A stretch of 64,000 nucleotides of DNA from Ralstonia insidiosa (GCF_008801405.1 NZ_VZPV01000001.1:2232001-2296000), one strand, 5' to 3'; positions 48,373 through 58,223 are shown, counted from the stretch's first letter. A program made the numbers and translations. The notes: a model not told the origin generated them from the letters alone.

Positions 48373-49269
48373 ATGCCGGTCGACTCCATCGACGACTGCA
48401 TCGCGCAACTGCAAGGCCAGGGCTACTTTGCCAGCCGTGAGCTGGCTACAGCCCTGTTCCTCGCGCTGCGCATGCAGCGGCCGCTGTTTCTGGAAGGCGA
48501 ACCCGGCGTCGGCAAGACCGAACTGGCGAAGGCGGCGGCCGGGCTGCTCGGCACGTCGCTGCTGCGGCTGCAATGCTACGAAGGGCTCGACACCGCCAGC
48601 GCCCTCTACGAGTGGGATTACCCGCGGCAGATCATGGCGTTGCGCCTGGCCGAAGCGGCGGGTGAAAAACCGCGTGCCGACACGCTTTACCGGGATGAAT
48701 TCCTCCTCAAGCGCCCTTTGCTGCAGGCGCTGCTGCCTGACCCCGCCCACCCGGACACGCCACGCGTCCTCCTGATCGACGAGATCGACCGCGCCGATGA
48801 ACCGTTCGAGGCGTTCCTGCTGGAGCTGCTGTCGGATTTTCAGGTGTCGATTCCGGAATTTGGCACCGTGCGTGCGCAGGTGATTCCACTGGTCATCATG
48901 ACCTCCAACCGCACGCGCGAGGTGCACGACGCGCTCAAGCGACGCTGCCTGTATCAATGGATCGGTTACCCCGACAAGGCGCGTGAGCTGCAGATCGTGG
49001 CGCAGCGCGCGCCTGAAACCGCCGCCCATCTGCAGCAACGTGCGGTGGATTTCGTGCACCGCCTGCGTGGCATCGACCTGTTCAAAGCCCCCGGCATTGC
49101 CGAGGCGATCGACTGGTGCCGCGCACTGGCTGCACTGAACGTGATGGAGCTGGATCCGCAGTCCGTGCAGGACACGCTGGGCGTGCTGCTCAAGTACCAG
49201 GACGACCTGGCCCGCGTGGACGCGCCGACCATTGAGCAACTGCTGGCGGCACCCGCGTTGCCGGAGTAA
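48373..49269 (+). CDS. coxD: MoxR-type AAA ATPase
   Basis: The start at 48373 has AGGAA six bases upstream; a TTG at 48358 would also be in frame. The 298-residue protein has Walker A GEPGVGKTEL and Walker B VLLIDEIDRADE, then the sensor region MTSNRTREVHDALKRRC. In cox clusters CoxD helps build the sulfurated Mo-Cu or Mo site together with the VWA protein CoxE encoded next. Confidence 0.9.
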   Translation: MPVDSIDDCIAQLQGQGYFASRELATALFLALRMQRPLFLEGEPGVGKTELAKAAAGLLGTSLLRLQCYEGLDTASALYEWDYPRQIMALRLAEAAGEKPRADTLYRDEFLLKRPLLQALLPDPAHPDTPRVLLIDEIDRADEPFEAFLLELLSDFQVSIPEFGTVRAQVIPLVIMTSNRTREVHDALKRRCLYQWIGYPDKARELQIVAQRAPETAAHLQQRAVDFVHRLRGIDLFKAPGIAEAIDWCRALAALNVMELDPQSVQDTLGVLLKYQDDLARVDAPTIEQLLAAPALPE

Positions 49270-49271
49270 CC

Positions 49272-50510
49272 ATGGACACGTTGACCGCGCCGTTACCGAC
49301 GCAGTTGCCCATCCTCGCCCGCAACGTGACGCACTTCGTGCGCCTGTTGCGCAACGCCGGCATGCCGCTTGCGCCCTCACGCGCCGTGGATGCCATCGAA
49401 GCCATGGGCCATCTCGACATTGGCCGCCGAGACGACGTCAAAGCCGCGCTGACCGCCTTGCTGGTCTCGCACCCGGACGAACGCACGCTGTTTGATGCCG
49501 CATTCAACGTGTTCTGGCGCGACCCGGATTGGGAGGGCAAACTGCGCGCCCTGCTGCTGCCCAAGGTGCGGGGCGGCATTCCCCCCGCGCGCAGCAACCG
49601 CCTGGCCGATGCGCTGCGCGCACAACCGTCGAACAACCTGCCGCCCGGCCCAACGCCCGACGGCGAGCGGCACGACATCGTTGCGCCAATGGCGTTTTCT
49701 GCAAACGAAGCGCTGCGCACGCGCGATTTCGACACGCTCAACGCCGCGGAGTGGCGCACGCTGCAGCACATGATCCGGCGCAGACGCGTGCACTTGGCGC
49801 AGGAGCGCACGCGTCGGCTGAAAGCGGGCTCACGCGGACGCCATCCGGACCTGCGCGCCACCACTCGTCAGGCCGTGCGTGCCGGCGGCGACTGGACCGG
49901 CTGGAAATACCGCCAGCCGGTCGACCGCACACCCCCGCTCGTGCTGCTGCTCGACATCTCCGGATCCATGAGCCGCTATTCGCGCGCGGTGCTGTATTAC
50001 TGCCACGCGCTGGTGCAATCGCGCGAGCGCATCCAGGCCTTTCTGTTCGGCACGCGATTGACCAACGTATCGCGGCATCTGCGCGAGCGTGATCCGGACA
50101 TTGCCGTGCAAGCCATCGCGCAACTCGTGCCAGACTGGTCCGGCGGCACGCGCATCGGCGCAGCACTGGCCGAGTTCAACCGCCGCTGGGCGCGCCGCAC
50201 ACTGTCTGGTCGTGCCACCGTGCTGCTCGTGACCGACGGGCTCGACCACGAGCACATCGACCTGCTCGACACCGAGATGGCCCGCCTCGCGCGCTTTGCC
50301 CACCGTATCGTCTGGCTCAACCCATTGTTGCGCTTTGCCGGCTTCGAGCCCCGGGCACGCGGCGTGCGGGCCATCCTGCCGCACGTCGACGCGATGGTGC
50401 CGGCACACCATTTCGACAGCCTGGCGGCGCTGGAGCAGGAATTGGCGCATGCGCGCCGCACCCCGTTTCCCCGCCCCCATCACGCCCGCCCGACCGCCCC
50501 ATGGAACTAG
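49272..50510 (+). CDS. coxE: VWA-domain protein, partner of the MoxR ATPase
   Basis: The 412-residue protein starts two bases after coxD. The N-terminal half is helical; the C-terminal half is a von Willebrand A domain with the metal site LLLDISGSMSRYSRAVL, and later LLVTDGLDHEH. It is the usual CoxE partner of CoxD in active-site maturation. It overlaps the next gene by 10 bases. Confidence 0.9.
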   Translation: MDTLTAPLPTQLPILARNVTHFVRLLRNAGMPLAPSRAVDAIEAMGHLDIGRRDDVKAALTALLVSHPDERTLFDAAFNVFWRDPDWEGKLRALLLPKVRGGIPPARSNRLADALRAQPSNNLPPGPTPDGERHDIVAPMAFSANEALRTRDFDTLNAAEWRTLQHMIRRRRVHLAQERTRRLKAGSRGRHPDLRATTRQAVRAGGDWTGWKYRQPVDRTPPLVLLLDISGSMSRYSRAVLYYCHALVQSRERIQAFLFGTRLTNVSRHLRERDPDIAVQAIAQLVPDWSGGTRIGAALAEFNRRWARRTLSGRATVLLVTDGLDHEHIDLLDTEMARLARFAHRIVWLNPLLRFAGFEPRARGVRAILPHVDAMVPAHHFDSLAALEQELAHARRTPFPRPHHARPTAPWN

Positions 50511-51148
50511 CCCAGACCCATCTCCTGCCCGTACCCTTGCAGACCGCCTGGGATGCACTCAACGATCCGGCCGTGCTGCAGCGCTGTATCCCGGGCTGCG
50601 AGAGCATCACCGCGGCCGGCGACCATGCCTACGAGGTCGCCATGACAGCGGCCGTCGGCCCCGTCAAGGCGCGCTTCAAGGGGCGCATGGAACTCACCGA
50701 TATCGCGCCGCCGCGCAGCTACAGCCTGCATTTCGACGGCCAGGGCGGCGCCGCGGGTTTTGGCAAAGGCAATGCACAAGTGGAACTCTCGCCCGAGGGG
50801 CCGACGGTCACTCGGCTGTCCTACACCGCCAACGCGCAGGTGGGCGGCAAACTCGCGCAGATCGGCTCACGCTTGATCGACGGTGCTGCGCGCAAACTGG
50901 CCGACGAATTCTTCCAGCGTTTTGCGGCAGAATTCGGCCCCGCCTCCGATGGCGCGGCCGCGCTCGACAACCAGCCCGCCGAACAGGCCATCCCGGATCT
51001 GGCAGCCGGCGAACTCCAGGCCCACGGGGCACCACAAGGCGCACCGAACATCGGCCCCGCCGTGCAGCCTCGCAGTCCGTGGCCATGGATCATCGTGGCC
51101 GCAGTGGCCGTGGTGGCGGCCTACTTGTTTTTGCACCACGGGGCATAA
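50501..51148 (+). CDS. coxG: CoxG-like SRPBCC protein with membrane tail
   Basis: The 215-residue protein has a SRPBCC lipid/ligand-binding fold of about 150 residues (LPVPLQTAWDALNDPAVLQRCIPGC, then VKARFKGRMELTDI), an Ala/Pro linker and a C-terminal membrane segment (WPWIIVAAVAVVAAYLFL). CoxG is known to recruit CO dehydrogenase to the membrane; the tail here would serve the same purpose. The start overlaps coxE. Confidence 0.9.
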   Translation: MELAQTHLLPVPLQTAWDALNDPAVLQRCIPGCESITAAGDHAYEVAMTAAVGPVKARFKGRMELTDIAPPRSYSLHFDGQGGAAGFGKGNAQVELSPEGPTVTRLSYTANAQVGGKLAQIGSRLIDGAARKLADEFFQRFAAEFGPASDGAAALDNQPAEQAIPDLAAGELQAHGAPQGAPNIGPAVQPRSPWPWIIVAAVAVVAAYLFLHHGA

Positions 51149-51183
51149 TCGGGCACCTCCCCGCATTGAACACCGCGCGTAAG

Positions 51184-51210
51184 CGCAGGAAACGCAGGAA
51201 ACGCAGGAAA
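51184..51210 (+). repeat. Three tandem 9-bp units carrying ribosome binding sites
   Basis: CGCAGGAAA is repeated three times exactly (51184-51192, 51193-51201, 51202-51210) just before the XdhC-family start at 51217. Each unit contains an AGGAA Shine-Dalgarno-like core; only the last is at the right distance. Confidence 0.9.
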
Positions 51211-51216
51211 CGCATC

Positions 51217-52248
51217 ATGGACAGCGTCGATCTTGAAGTCTTGAAAACCAGCGTGCGCTGGCTGGAACAGGGGCGGCGCGTGCTGCTCGTTACCGTTGTG
51301 AAGACATGGGGCTCGTCGCCCAGGCCCGAAGGCGCCATGCTCGCGCTGCGTGATGACGGCGTGGTGGTCGGCTCGGTATCGGGCGGCTGCATTGAAGACG
51401 ACCTGATCGATCGTGTGCGCCGCGAAGGCCTGCAGCAGGTCAAGCCCGAGGCCGTCAAATACGGCATCAGCGCGGAAGAGGCCCACCGCTTCGGCCTGCC
51501 GTGCGGCGGCACGCTCCAGCTCGTGCTGGAGCCGCTGAACGCTGCCAGCGGTCTCGATGCCCTGCTGCACGCCGTGGAAGCCGGTCAACTTGTCGCCCGC
51601 ACGCTCGACATGACCACGGGTGCGACGCAGTTGCAGCATGCCACCGTCACCGACGGGCTGCAGTTTGACGAAGAACGCTTGGTCACCATTCACGGCCCAC
51701 GCTATCGGATGCTCGTCATCGGCGCCGGGCAGCTCTCCCGATACCTGTGCCAAATCGCCGTGGGCCTGGACTACCAGGTGACGGTGTGCGACCCGCGCGA
51801 AGAGTACAGTGAGGAATGGGACATCCCGGGCGTGGCGATGGTCCGCACCATGCCCGACGATACGGTGGAGGCCATGAAGCTGGATGAGCGCTGCGCCGTC
51901 GTCGCCCTCACGCACGACCCCAAGCTCGACGATCTGGCGCTCATGGAAGCGCTCAAGACGCCTGCCTTCTACGTGGGCGCGCTCGGCAGCCGCCGCAACA
52001 ACGCCAGCCGCCGCGAGCGCTTGAAGGAGTTCGACCTGACCGAGGCGGAACTGGCACGCCTGCACGGCCCGGTAGGCATCTACATCGGCAGCCGCACGCC
52101 GCCGGAGATCGCCATCTCCATCCTGGCCGAGGTGACGGCGGCCAAGAACGGCGTTTCGCTGCCAACCATCCTGCAGGTGGAGGGAGCCAAAGCCGCGCGC
52201 GAAATTGCGGCCAATGCCACGTCCAGCTGCACAGTGCCGCAAGCCTAA
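51217..52248 (+). CDS. XdhC/CoxI family maturation factor
   Basis: The start at 51217 (MDSVDLEVLKTSVRWLEQG) gives 343 residues. The N-terminal XdhC domain has VTVVKTWGSSPRPEGAML and SVSGGCIEDDLIDR; the C-terminal Rossmann-like domain has MLVIGAGQLSRYL and ALTHDPKLDDLAL, GALGSRRNN. Proteins of this family hold and sulfurate the molybdenum cofactor before it enters the large subunit. It is the last gene of the cluster. Confidence 0.9.
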   Translation: MDSVDLEVLKTSVRWLEQGRRVLLVTVVKTWGSSPRPEGAMLALRDDGVVVGSVSGGCIEDDLIDRVRREGLQQVKPEAVKYGISAEEAHRFGLPCGGTLQLVLEPLNAASGLDALLHAVEAGQLVARTLDMTTGATQLQHATVTDGLQFDEERLVTIHGPRYRMLVIGAGQLSRYLCQIAVGLDYQVTVCDPREEYSEEWDIPGVAMVRTMPDDTVEAMKLDERCAVVALTHDPKLDDLALMEALKTPAFYVGALGSRRNNASRRERLKEFDLTEAELARLHGPVGIYIGSRTPPEIAISILAEVTAAKNGVSLPTILQVEGAKAAREIAANATSSCTVPQA

Positions 52249-52529
52249 AGTCAGCCTTCTAGCGTGAAAGGTCTACAAAAGGGCGTGCCGAAAGGCGCTT
52301 GAAAGGTTACATTCTTATAAATCGCTGATTCTGCGCGGCTTCTGACCGCACCGCACAACACCTGTCATGCGGCGCGGCGAGCCTCGCACCTTGCGCGCCC
52401 TGCAGATGTGCCCTTTCGGGGCCTGCGCGCACCACCAGCGTTCCGTGTCCGCGCATGCGGCACCGATGCGGTTATTGGCAGGCGGGTTGGTCGCTCGCTT
52501 CGCACTTCAAAGATTTCGAGCTTTCTCGC
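52249..52529. other. Intergenic region after the cox-like operon
   Basis: 281 bases. A long imperfect inverted repeat TGCGCGC ... GCGCGCA around 52392-52432 could form a hairpin, but no T tract follows. The rest should contain the promoter of the SDR gene; TATAAA occurs near 52315. Confidence 0.35.
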
Positions 52530-53633
52530 ATGAGTATTCTGCTGACCGGCGCGACCGGTTTTGTGGGCGGCGCTATTGCCGCAGATCTGTCTGCCAAGGA
52601 TTTGCTGGCCGATACACGCTTTGCCGTGCGCGGCGACACGCCCGCAGACGGGCTCGCGCGCCTGCGTAAAAACCTGCGCCGGTTCCAGTTGCCGCAAGCC
52701 GTGCTGGACAGCATCACCGAATCGCAGATCGTGCTGTTCGACCTGCGCAACGCCGGCGAGGCCAAGCTGGGCGACCCGGAAATCATCATCAACTGCGCGG
52801 CGCTGGCAACGTTTTCAAACCATCCGTCGCTGTGGGATACCAACGTGGGCGGCGTGCTGGCGCTGGGCAAACTAGCCGCACAGGGCTCGCGCCTCAAGCG
52901 CTTCCTGCAGATCGGCACGGCCATGTCGTGCGGCCAACTGGCCAACCACCATGTCCACGAAAGCTGGGATGTGCCGCCGATCGAGCAGCACGCCGTGCCG
53001 TACACGTATTCCAAGGGGATGGCTGAGCTGAAGCTGCGCGAAGCCGTGCCCGAGCTGCCGCTGGTCGTGGTGCGGCCGTCCATCGTGGTCGGTCACAGCA
53101 CGCTGGGCTGCGAGCCCTCGGGCAGCATTTTCTGGATGCTGCGCATGGTGGCCCTGCTCGAGACATTCAGCTGCCAGTTGTCGGACCGTGTCGACATCCT
53201 GCCGGTAGACGACTGCGCCGAGGCCATCGTCCGGCTGGCGACCAAGCCTACGCTGGCGCATGACCTGTATCACATCAGTGCCGGCGATACGAACTCCGAG
53301 CGCATCGAGACGCTGTACCCGCGCTTCAAGCGCTGCAAGACCCCGGAAGAAGACGCCCAGGCGTTGGCCGGGTACGTGTATCAGGAAAAAATCGCTGAGA
53401 AAGCATTGGCGCGTAAATTCCTGAGCATGACGGGTGACGGCAATGTGCGACTGGTCGCGCGCTGCATCCACCTGTATGCCAAGTTCGCCAGCATGAGCTA
53501 CGTGTTCGACAACACGCGACTGGTGCAGGAGACCGGCTTCCAGCCGCGCTCCATGCTCGCCTACCTCGACCGCTGCCTCGAGACATCGGACGCCGTGCCG
53601 ATTCCTGAGCAGATGCAGTGGGACTATAAGTAG
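52530..53633 (+). CDS. Extended short-chain dehydrogenase/NAD-dependent epimerase-like protein
   Basis: The start at 52530 (MSILLTGATGFVGGAIA) places the NAD(P) motif TGATGFVG at residues 6-13. The 367-residue protein has the YTYSKGMAE segment with catalytic Tyr and Lys and a later LPVDDCAEAIVRLA segment, as in the NAD_binding_4/epimerase group. Its substrate may be a sugar, an acyl or polyketide-like compound. It is monocistronic. Confidence 0.8.
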   Translation: MSILLTGATGFVGGAIAADLSAKDLLADTRFAVRGDTPADGLARLRKNLRRFQLPQAVLDSITESQIVLFDLRNAGEAKLGDPEIIINCAALATFSNHPSLWDTNVGGVLALGKLAAQGSRLKRFLQIGTAMSCGQLANHHVHESWDVPPIEQHAVPYTYSKGMAELKLREAVPELPLVVVRPSIVVGHSTLGCEPSGSIFWMLRMVALLETFSCQLSDRVDILPVDDCAEAIVRLATKPTLAHDLYHISAGDTNSERIETLYPRFKRCKTPEEDAQALAGYVYQEKIAEKALARKFLSMTGDGNVRLVARCIHLYAKFASMSYVFDNTRLVQETGFQPRSMLAYLDRCLETSDAVPIPEQMQWDYK

Positions 53634-53742
53634 CCGTCGGGTCTACCCGGCTCGCACGGCGTGTCATGGCGCCGTGTTATAACCATCGGCGCCTCATCTA
53701 GCACCTGAGCAAGACTCCGGGCTGCATAACAAGGAGCCGCCG

Positions 53743-54465
53743 ATGCAGTTGCAAGCCCTCGCCAATCTCAACATCGTCACGCTGGTGGATTCGTTCATCA
53801 GCCTTACCGCTGCCTTTGCGCTCGGTTCCCTGATCGGCTTCGAACGGCAGGTCAGGCAGCGGACCGCCGGTTTGCGCACCAACGCGCTGGTGGCAGTGGC
53901 GGCAGCCGCCTTCGTCGACATGGCCGCGCAGATCGGTAGCCCATCGGACACCACCCGCGTGATCGCCTACGTGGTGTCGGGCGTCGGCTTCCTGGGGGCC
54001 GGCACCATCATGAAGGAAGGGTTGAACGTGCGTGGGCTGAACACGGCCGCCACGTTGTGGGGCTCGGCTGCCGTGGGTGCGGCCGCAGGCTCGGACCTGA
54101 TCGGTCAGGCGATATTGATTTCGCTGTTTGTGCTGGCCTCGAACATCCTGCTGCGGCCCGTGGTGAACCGCATCAACCGCACGCCGCTGAACAACCAATC
54201 CGCTGAAGTCACGTACACCATGTGCGTGATCACGGCGCGCGAGCGCCAGAAAGAAGCCTTGGCCGACCTGGAGCGCTTGCTGGAAGAAGCCAGCTACCCC
54301 GTCAGCGACCTGTCGGTCGAGCCCTTTGGCGAAGACCATGTGGAAATCGAAGCCATGCTGATGTCCACCGCCGTCAATGCCGTCGAGCTGGACCGCATCG
54401 TCACTGTGCTGCAAGCCCAGCCGCACATCGCCCAGGCGTTCTGGAACCCGAGCACGACGGAATAA
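53743..54465 (+). CDS. MgtC/SapB family membrane protein
   Basis: The 240-residue protein has four to five membrane segments with the family patterns LGSLIGFERQVRQRTAGLRTNALVA (in parts: IGFERQ, RTAGLRTNALV) and GFLGAGTIMKEG, LNTAATLW. A C-terminal ACT-like domain of about 90 residues follows. It acts in the inner membrane; MgtC proteins are linked to low-magnesium survival and proton balance. Confidence 0.88.
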   Translation: MQLQALANLNIVTLVDSFISLTAAFALGSLIGFERQVRQRTAGLRTNALVAVAAAAFVDMAAQIGSPSDTTRVIAYVVSGVGFLGAGTIMKEGLNVRGLNTAATLWGSAAVGAAAGSDLIGQAILISLFVLASNILLRPVVNRINRTPLNNQSAEVTYTMCVITARERQKEALADLERLLEEASYPVSDLSVEPFGEDHVEIEAMLMSTAVNAVELDRIVTVLQAQPHIAQAFWNPSTTE

Positions 54466-54474
54466 CCGCAGTGC

Positions 54475-54942
54475 TCAAAGCTCCTGCGTGGCCGCCAGAG
54501 CGAAGATCTTCGCCCAGCGCTTCGCTTCCTGGCGACTGCGCATCGGGATCTGCCAATCCGCCTGCGCCTGGTGCTTCAGGCGCAACGCCAAAGACCATGC
54601 GCCGTCGCGCTCAACCGCATCGGCGCCGCCAATGTCGGCAAAGAGGAATCGGGCGTCCTGGTCATGCAGGCGCAATGACCCGCGCTTCTGCTCGGCGTCG
54701 ACGGCAACCTGCCCCCAGCTCCCGCTCAGGGACACAACCCGCTGGCCCTTCACGTTGACGCCATGCACCGCACGGTGGCGGCGGATCAGGCTGATGACGG
54801 CCCAGGCGATAAGCGCCGCTGCAAGCAATACCGCAGCGCCACCTGCCACAGCCCCGTAAGCCGAGGCGACTTCTGCGTACAACCGGATTGCGCCGTAGAC
54901 GAGCAGGCCAATCAGCGCAAACGCGGCAATGATGAACGGCAT
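54475..54942 (-). CDS. Two-helix membrane protein, unknown
   Basis: The start at 54942 has AAGGA eight bases upstream. The 155-residue protein has two membrane segments near the N-terminus, then a soluble C-terminal domain (RRHRAVHGVNVKGQRVVSL ... WQIPMRSRQEAKRWAKIF) of about 95 residues that is probably cytoplasmic. It is convergent with the MgtC gene, 9 bases apart. No family is recognised. Confidence 0.65.
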   Translation of the reverse strand: MPFIIAAFALIGLLVYGAIRLYAEVASAYGAVAGGAAVLLAAALIAWAVISLIRRHRAVHGVNVKGQRVVSLSGSWGQVAVDAEQKRGSLRLHDQDARFLFADIGGADAVERDGAWSLALRLKHQAQADWQIPMRSRQEAKRWAKIFALAATQEL

Positions 54943-55066
54943 GGTGAGATTCCTTGATCCTTGGATGAGCGTTCCGGTTATATCAACCGAAACGGCGCTC
55001 AAGGCAAGTCAATGCCACACATGCCGATCAAATCGATCGCTTGTATCAATTCCGGTATGGATCGGG

Positions 55067-56608
55067 TCAGACCAGTCGGAACGCCGCAATGGCAGCGTTC
55101 AGCACCTGCGCCTGTTCTTCCAGCGACTCGGCCGCCGCGGCCGCCTGCTCCACCAGCGCGGCGTTCTGCTGCGTGGCTTCGTCCATCAGCGTGACGGCCT
55201 TGTTGACCTGTTCGATACCTGAGCTTTGCTCATTGGAGGCCGCGGCAATCTCGCCCATGATGTCGGTCACGCGGCGGATGGAGGCGACGATATCTTCCAT
55301 CGTGGTGCCGGCACGCTCGGCCAGCGCACTGCCCGCCTCTACCTTGGACAGCGAGGCCTCGATCATCTCCTTGATTTCCTTGGCCGCTGCGGCGCTGCGC
55401 TGCGCGAGGTTGCGTACTTCGCCGGCGACCACGGCAAAACCGCGGCCCTGCTCACCGGCGCGGGCGGCTTCCACGGCGGCGTTCAGCGCGAGGATGTTGG
55501 TCTGGAAGGCAATGCCGTCAATCACGCCGATGATCTCGGACACCGTGCGCGACGACGCGCTGATCTCGCGCATGGTCGCTACCACGTCGGTCACCACCGC
55601 GCCGCCCTGGCTGGCCACATGCGAGGCGCTGTCGGCCAGTTGGCTGGCCTGACGGGCGTTGTCGGCGTTCTGGCGCACGATGGAGGTCATCTCTTCCATG
55701 CTGGACGCGGTTTCTTCCAGCGAGCTGGCCTGCTCTTCCGTGCGTTGAGACAGGTCGGCATTGCCGGCAGCAATCTGCTTGGTGGCCGCGCCAATGGATT
55801 CGGAGCCGGTGCGCACGCGGCGCACAGTGTCGGTCAACGCCCCCTGCATGCGAGCCAGACCTTCGAGCAGGCGGCCCATCTCGTCCCCACGGTCGACATG
55901 TACGGGCTGTGTCAGATCACCCGCGGCAATGCGGTCGAATTGCGCCAGTGTGGCGTTCAGCGGCCCGACAATGGCGCGCAGCAGCGACCATGCGCACACC
56001 AGCGCCACCAGCAATGCAAAGACGATGGCCGCAATCACGATCATGCGGAAACGCGCATAGGCTTCGCGCGATTCATCGTAGTTGGCCTTGGAGAAGGCGA
56101 GCTGCTTCTTGCTCAGCGCCAGGCTGGTGTCATTGGAATCGCGGAAGGCCTTGGAGACGCCCTTATCCATGATCTTGTCGGCAGTGGCGCGGTCACCGGC
56201 GCGCAGTGCCCTGATGATGTCGCGCAGCGTGCCCGATGCGGCCTCACGCTTGGTGGCGACATCCTTGGCCAGGCGTTCCTCTTCATCGTCGCGCGGCAGG
56301 GCCAGGTATTTTTTCCACGCCTCGTCCGAGCGGGCGATCAGCTCTTCGGTGCGGTCGAGCAACTGCATCGCGCCCTTGTCTTCCGGATACAGCATCGCCT
56401 TGTCGAGCGCGGTGCGGGCGCGCGTGAGGCTCAGGTCGGATTCGCCCAGGGCCAGCGCAGACGGAAACTGGTTGGTGAAGGTCTGTTCGTGTGCACGATT
56501 GGCGTCACGCAGGCCAAGCAGCCCAGCCACACCGATGAGCAGGGCCAGCAAAAACAGAATGGAAACCGTAAGCACCAGACGGGTGCGGATGGTCAATCGG
56601 GCAGACAT
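55067..56608 (-). CDS. Methyl-accepting chemotaxis protein
   Basis: The start at 56608 gives 513 residues. There is one membrane segment (VLTVSILFLLALLIGVAGLLGL), a four-helix periplasmic sensor of about 155 residues, a second membrane segment, a HAMP domain (VGPLNATLAQFDRIAAGDL) and a signalling domain with the hairpin tip FQTNILALNAAVEAARAGEQ. It sends signals to CheA via CheW. The stimulus is unknown. Confidence 0.9.
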   Translation of the reverse strand: MSARLTIRTRLVLTVSILFLLALLIGVAGLLGLRDANRAHEQTFTNQFPSALALGESDLSLTRARTALDKAMLYPEDKGAMQLLDRTEELIARSDEAWKKYLALPRDDEEERLAKDVATKREAASGTLRDIIRALRAGDRATADKIMDKGVSKAFRDSNDTSLALSKKQLAFSKANYDESREAYARFRMIVIAAIVFALLVALVCAWSLLRAIVGPLNATLAQFDRIAAGDLTQPVHVDRGDEMGRLLEGLARMQGALTDTVRRVRTGSESIGAATKQIAAGNADLSQRTEEQASSLEETASSMEEMTSIVRQNADNARQASQLADSASHVASQGGAVVTDVVATMREISASSRTVSEIIGVIDGIAFQTNILALNAAVEAARAGEQGRGFAVVAGEVRNLAQRSAAAAKEIKEMIEASLSKVEAGSALAERAGTTMEDIVASIRRVTDIMGEIAAASNEQSSGIEQVNKAVTLMDEATQQNAALVEQAAAAAESLEEQAQVLNAAIAAFRLV

Positions 56609-56763
56609 GGGCGGGCGCGGCGAGAGTGACGTGCGCGGCTTCTCACGCAGGCGCGACGATCGCGCCGGGCGGCCGGCTACCTTGGCACTATCGGTCGCCC
56701 ACGGCGGGAACTTGAGGGCGGCATGCACAATGCTTCACCTGACACCACCCCTGGCTCAAGGCG

Positions 56764-57996
56764 TTAGCCTGCCTTGCCCTTGCGCGCCTGCTGGTAGTCC
56801 TCCGCAAACTCGGCCCATTGCTTGAGCGACACCTTGCGCCCGTGCGTGGCCAGCTTCAGCGCCGATTTGCGCCACGCCGTGCCGGCAGCGTAGTCCTGCA
56901 CCGTCTCGACCAGATCGGTCCCAAGGCGGCCACAACTGCGCAGATGGCACCAGGCGGCCACGCGAGCCATGGTCTGTAGCGCGTCGTCCAGGTTGGCAAC
57001 AACGTGCTTACCGGAGCCCAACTCCACGCGGTCGGCCGTCGGCTGCAGGCTTTTGACCACGTACGACTTCGGCTTTTCACCCTTCGCCCCGTAAACGACA
57101 CCACGCAGCAGCGCCGGTGAAATCGCCTGCGAGATCCGCTGGATGCCGACCACACGCCCTGCCTCGCTATGCCACGGCGCCACGCTGCACGCGTCGCCCA
57201 GCACGCCGGCCCAAACGCTCGGCACGGAGAGCTTGATGTCGATCAGACGCAGGGTGTCGGGGTCGTTCTCTGGGCGGGCCAGCACCGAATAGCGCTCCAG
57301 CCCCAGGCTGCCCGTGCCGGCAATGCGACGCGCGACATCTACGGCAACGAAGCGCTGGCCGTGTCCGTTGCCCTGCTCGGCATACGCCTGGAGAATGCGG
57401 CGCGCGCGGCGAGCCTCATCCTTGCTGGCATGTAATGTGCGGCGCCCATCGATGCGCAGGTTGATCTGGTTGCCGTTGCGCTCCGTGCGCTCGGCAATGT
57501 AGGCCGCACGGTTGCGCCTGCGCAGGCCGCGCAGCAGGGTACGCACGATGCCGGTGGCGGTGGCACGCTCGACCCAGCGTGGTTTGCCGTCGACCAGCGC
57601 AGCCGCATAGGTATCGAGAAACCGCCGGCAGAGGTTGTTTGCGTCTTCGTCAGCCAGCTTCCAACTATGCGCAGCCACTTGTAGGCTGGACAGTACGCGC
57701 ACGAGATCAACGGTAAACGGTGCGGTCAGTGCCTCGTCGAAATCGTTCATATCGAAGTAGACCAACCCGTTCTCGCCCTTGAAGCTGCCGAAGTTCTCCA
57801 AGTGCAGATCGCCACAGACCAGCGTGCGGGGCGGTTCGTGCATGAGCGGCGCATCGATCATCGATGCGGCGTACATGTTGTTGGTGCCGCGAAAGAATGA
57901 GAACGGATCGGCGGCGATGGCGGCCAGCTTGCGCGTGAGGCGCTCCGGGTCTCGCCCGGCGTTGTACTCAAGAATGACGCGGGTACTCTCGTGCAT
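56764..57996 (-). CDS. DUF2252 protein
   Basis: The start at 57996 (MHESTRVILEYNAGRDP) gives 410 residues. Family marks are RDPERLTRKL, DPFSFFRGTNNMY, VCGDLHLENFGSF and YFDMNDFDEA; the last two resemble the catalytic loop of aminoglycoside-kinase-like folds. Function is unknown. It lies 155 bases upstream of the chemoreceptor gene on the same strand. Confidence 0.87.
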   Translation of the reverse strand: MHESTRVILEYNAGRDPERLTRKLAAIAADPFSFFRGTNNMYAASMIDAPLMHEPPRTLVCGDLHLENFGSFKGENGLVYFDMNDFDEALTAPFTVDLVRVLSSLQVAAHSWKLADEDANNLCRRFLDTYAAALVDGKPRWVERATATGIVRTLLRGLRRRNRAAYIAERTERNGNQINLRIDGRRTLHASKDEARRARRILQAYAEQGNGHGQRFVAVDVARRIAGTGSLGLERYSVLARPENDPDTLRLIDIKLSVPSVWAGVLGDACSVAPWHSEAGRVVGIQRISQAISPALLRGVVYGAKGEKPKSYVVKSLQPTADRVELGSGKHVVANLDDALQTMARVAAWCHLRSCGRLGTDLVETVQDYAAGTAWRKSALKLATHGRKVSLKQWAEFAEDYQQARKGKAG

Positions 57997-58223
57997 GGTC
58001 GCTGCCTTATCGATTGTTGGAGTGGAGTGCAATGCCCTCGAAAATCGAAGATTACGCCCTGATCGGTGATTGCGAAACCGCCGCGCTGGCTTCGCGCAGC
58101 GGTTCAACTCTCCACTGGCACTGTCCGCAGCGAACGAACATGTCGGCCAGTGGACGGGAACCTAGAAACCGGGATCCGCCATCCCGGTAGAATGGCGGCC
58201 CTGCTGATTCAACTGCCCCCGCC

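Noticed and set aside
49529..50092. Alternative frame of 187 codons in coxE
   Set aside because: It is a high-GC shadow frame; the VWA domain with its DxSGS site is in the coxE frame.
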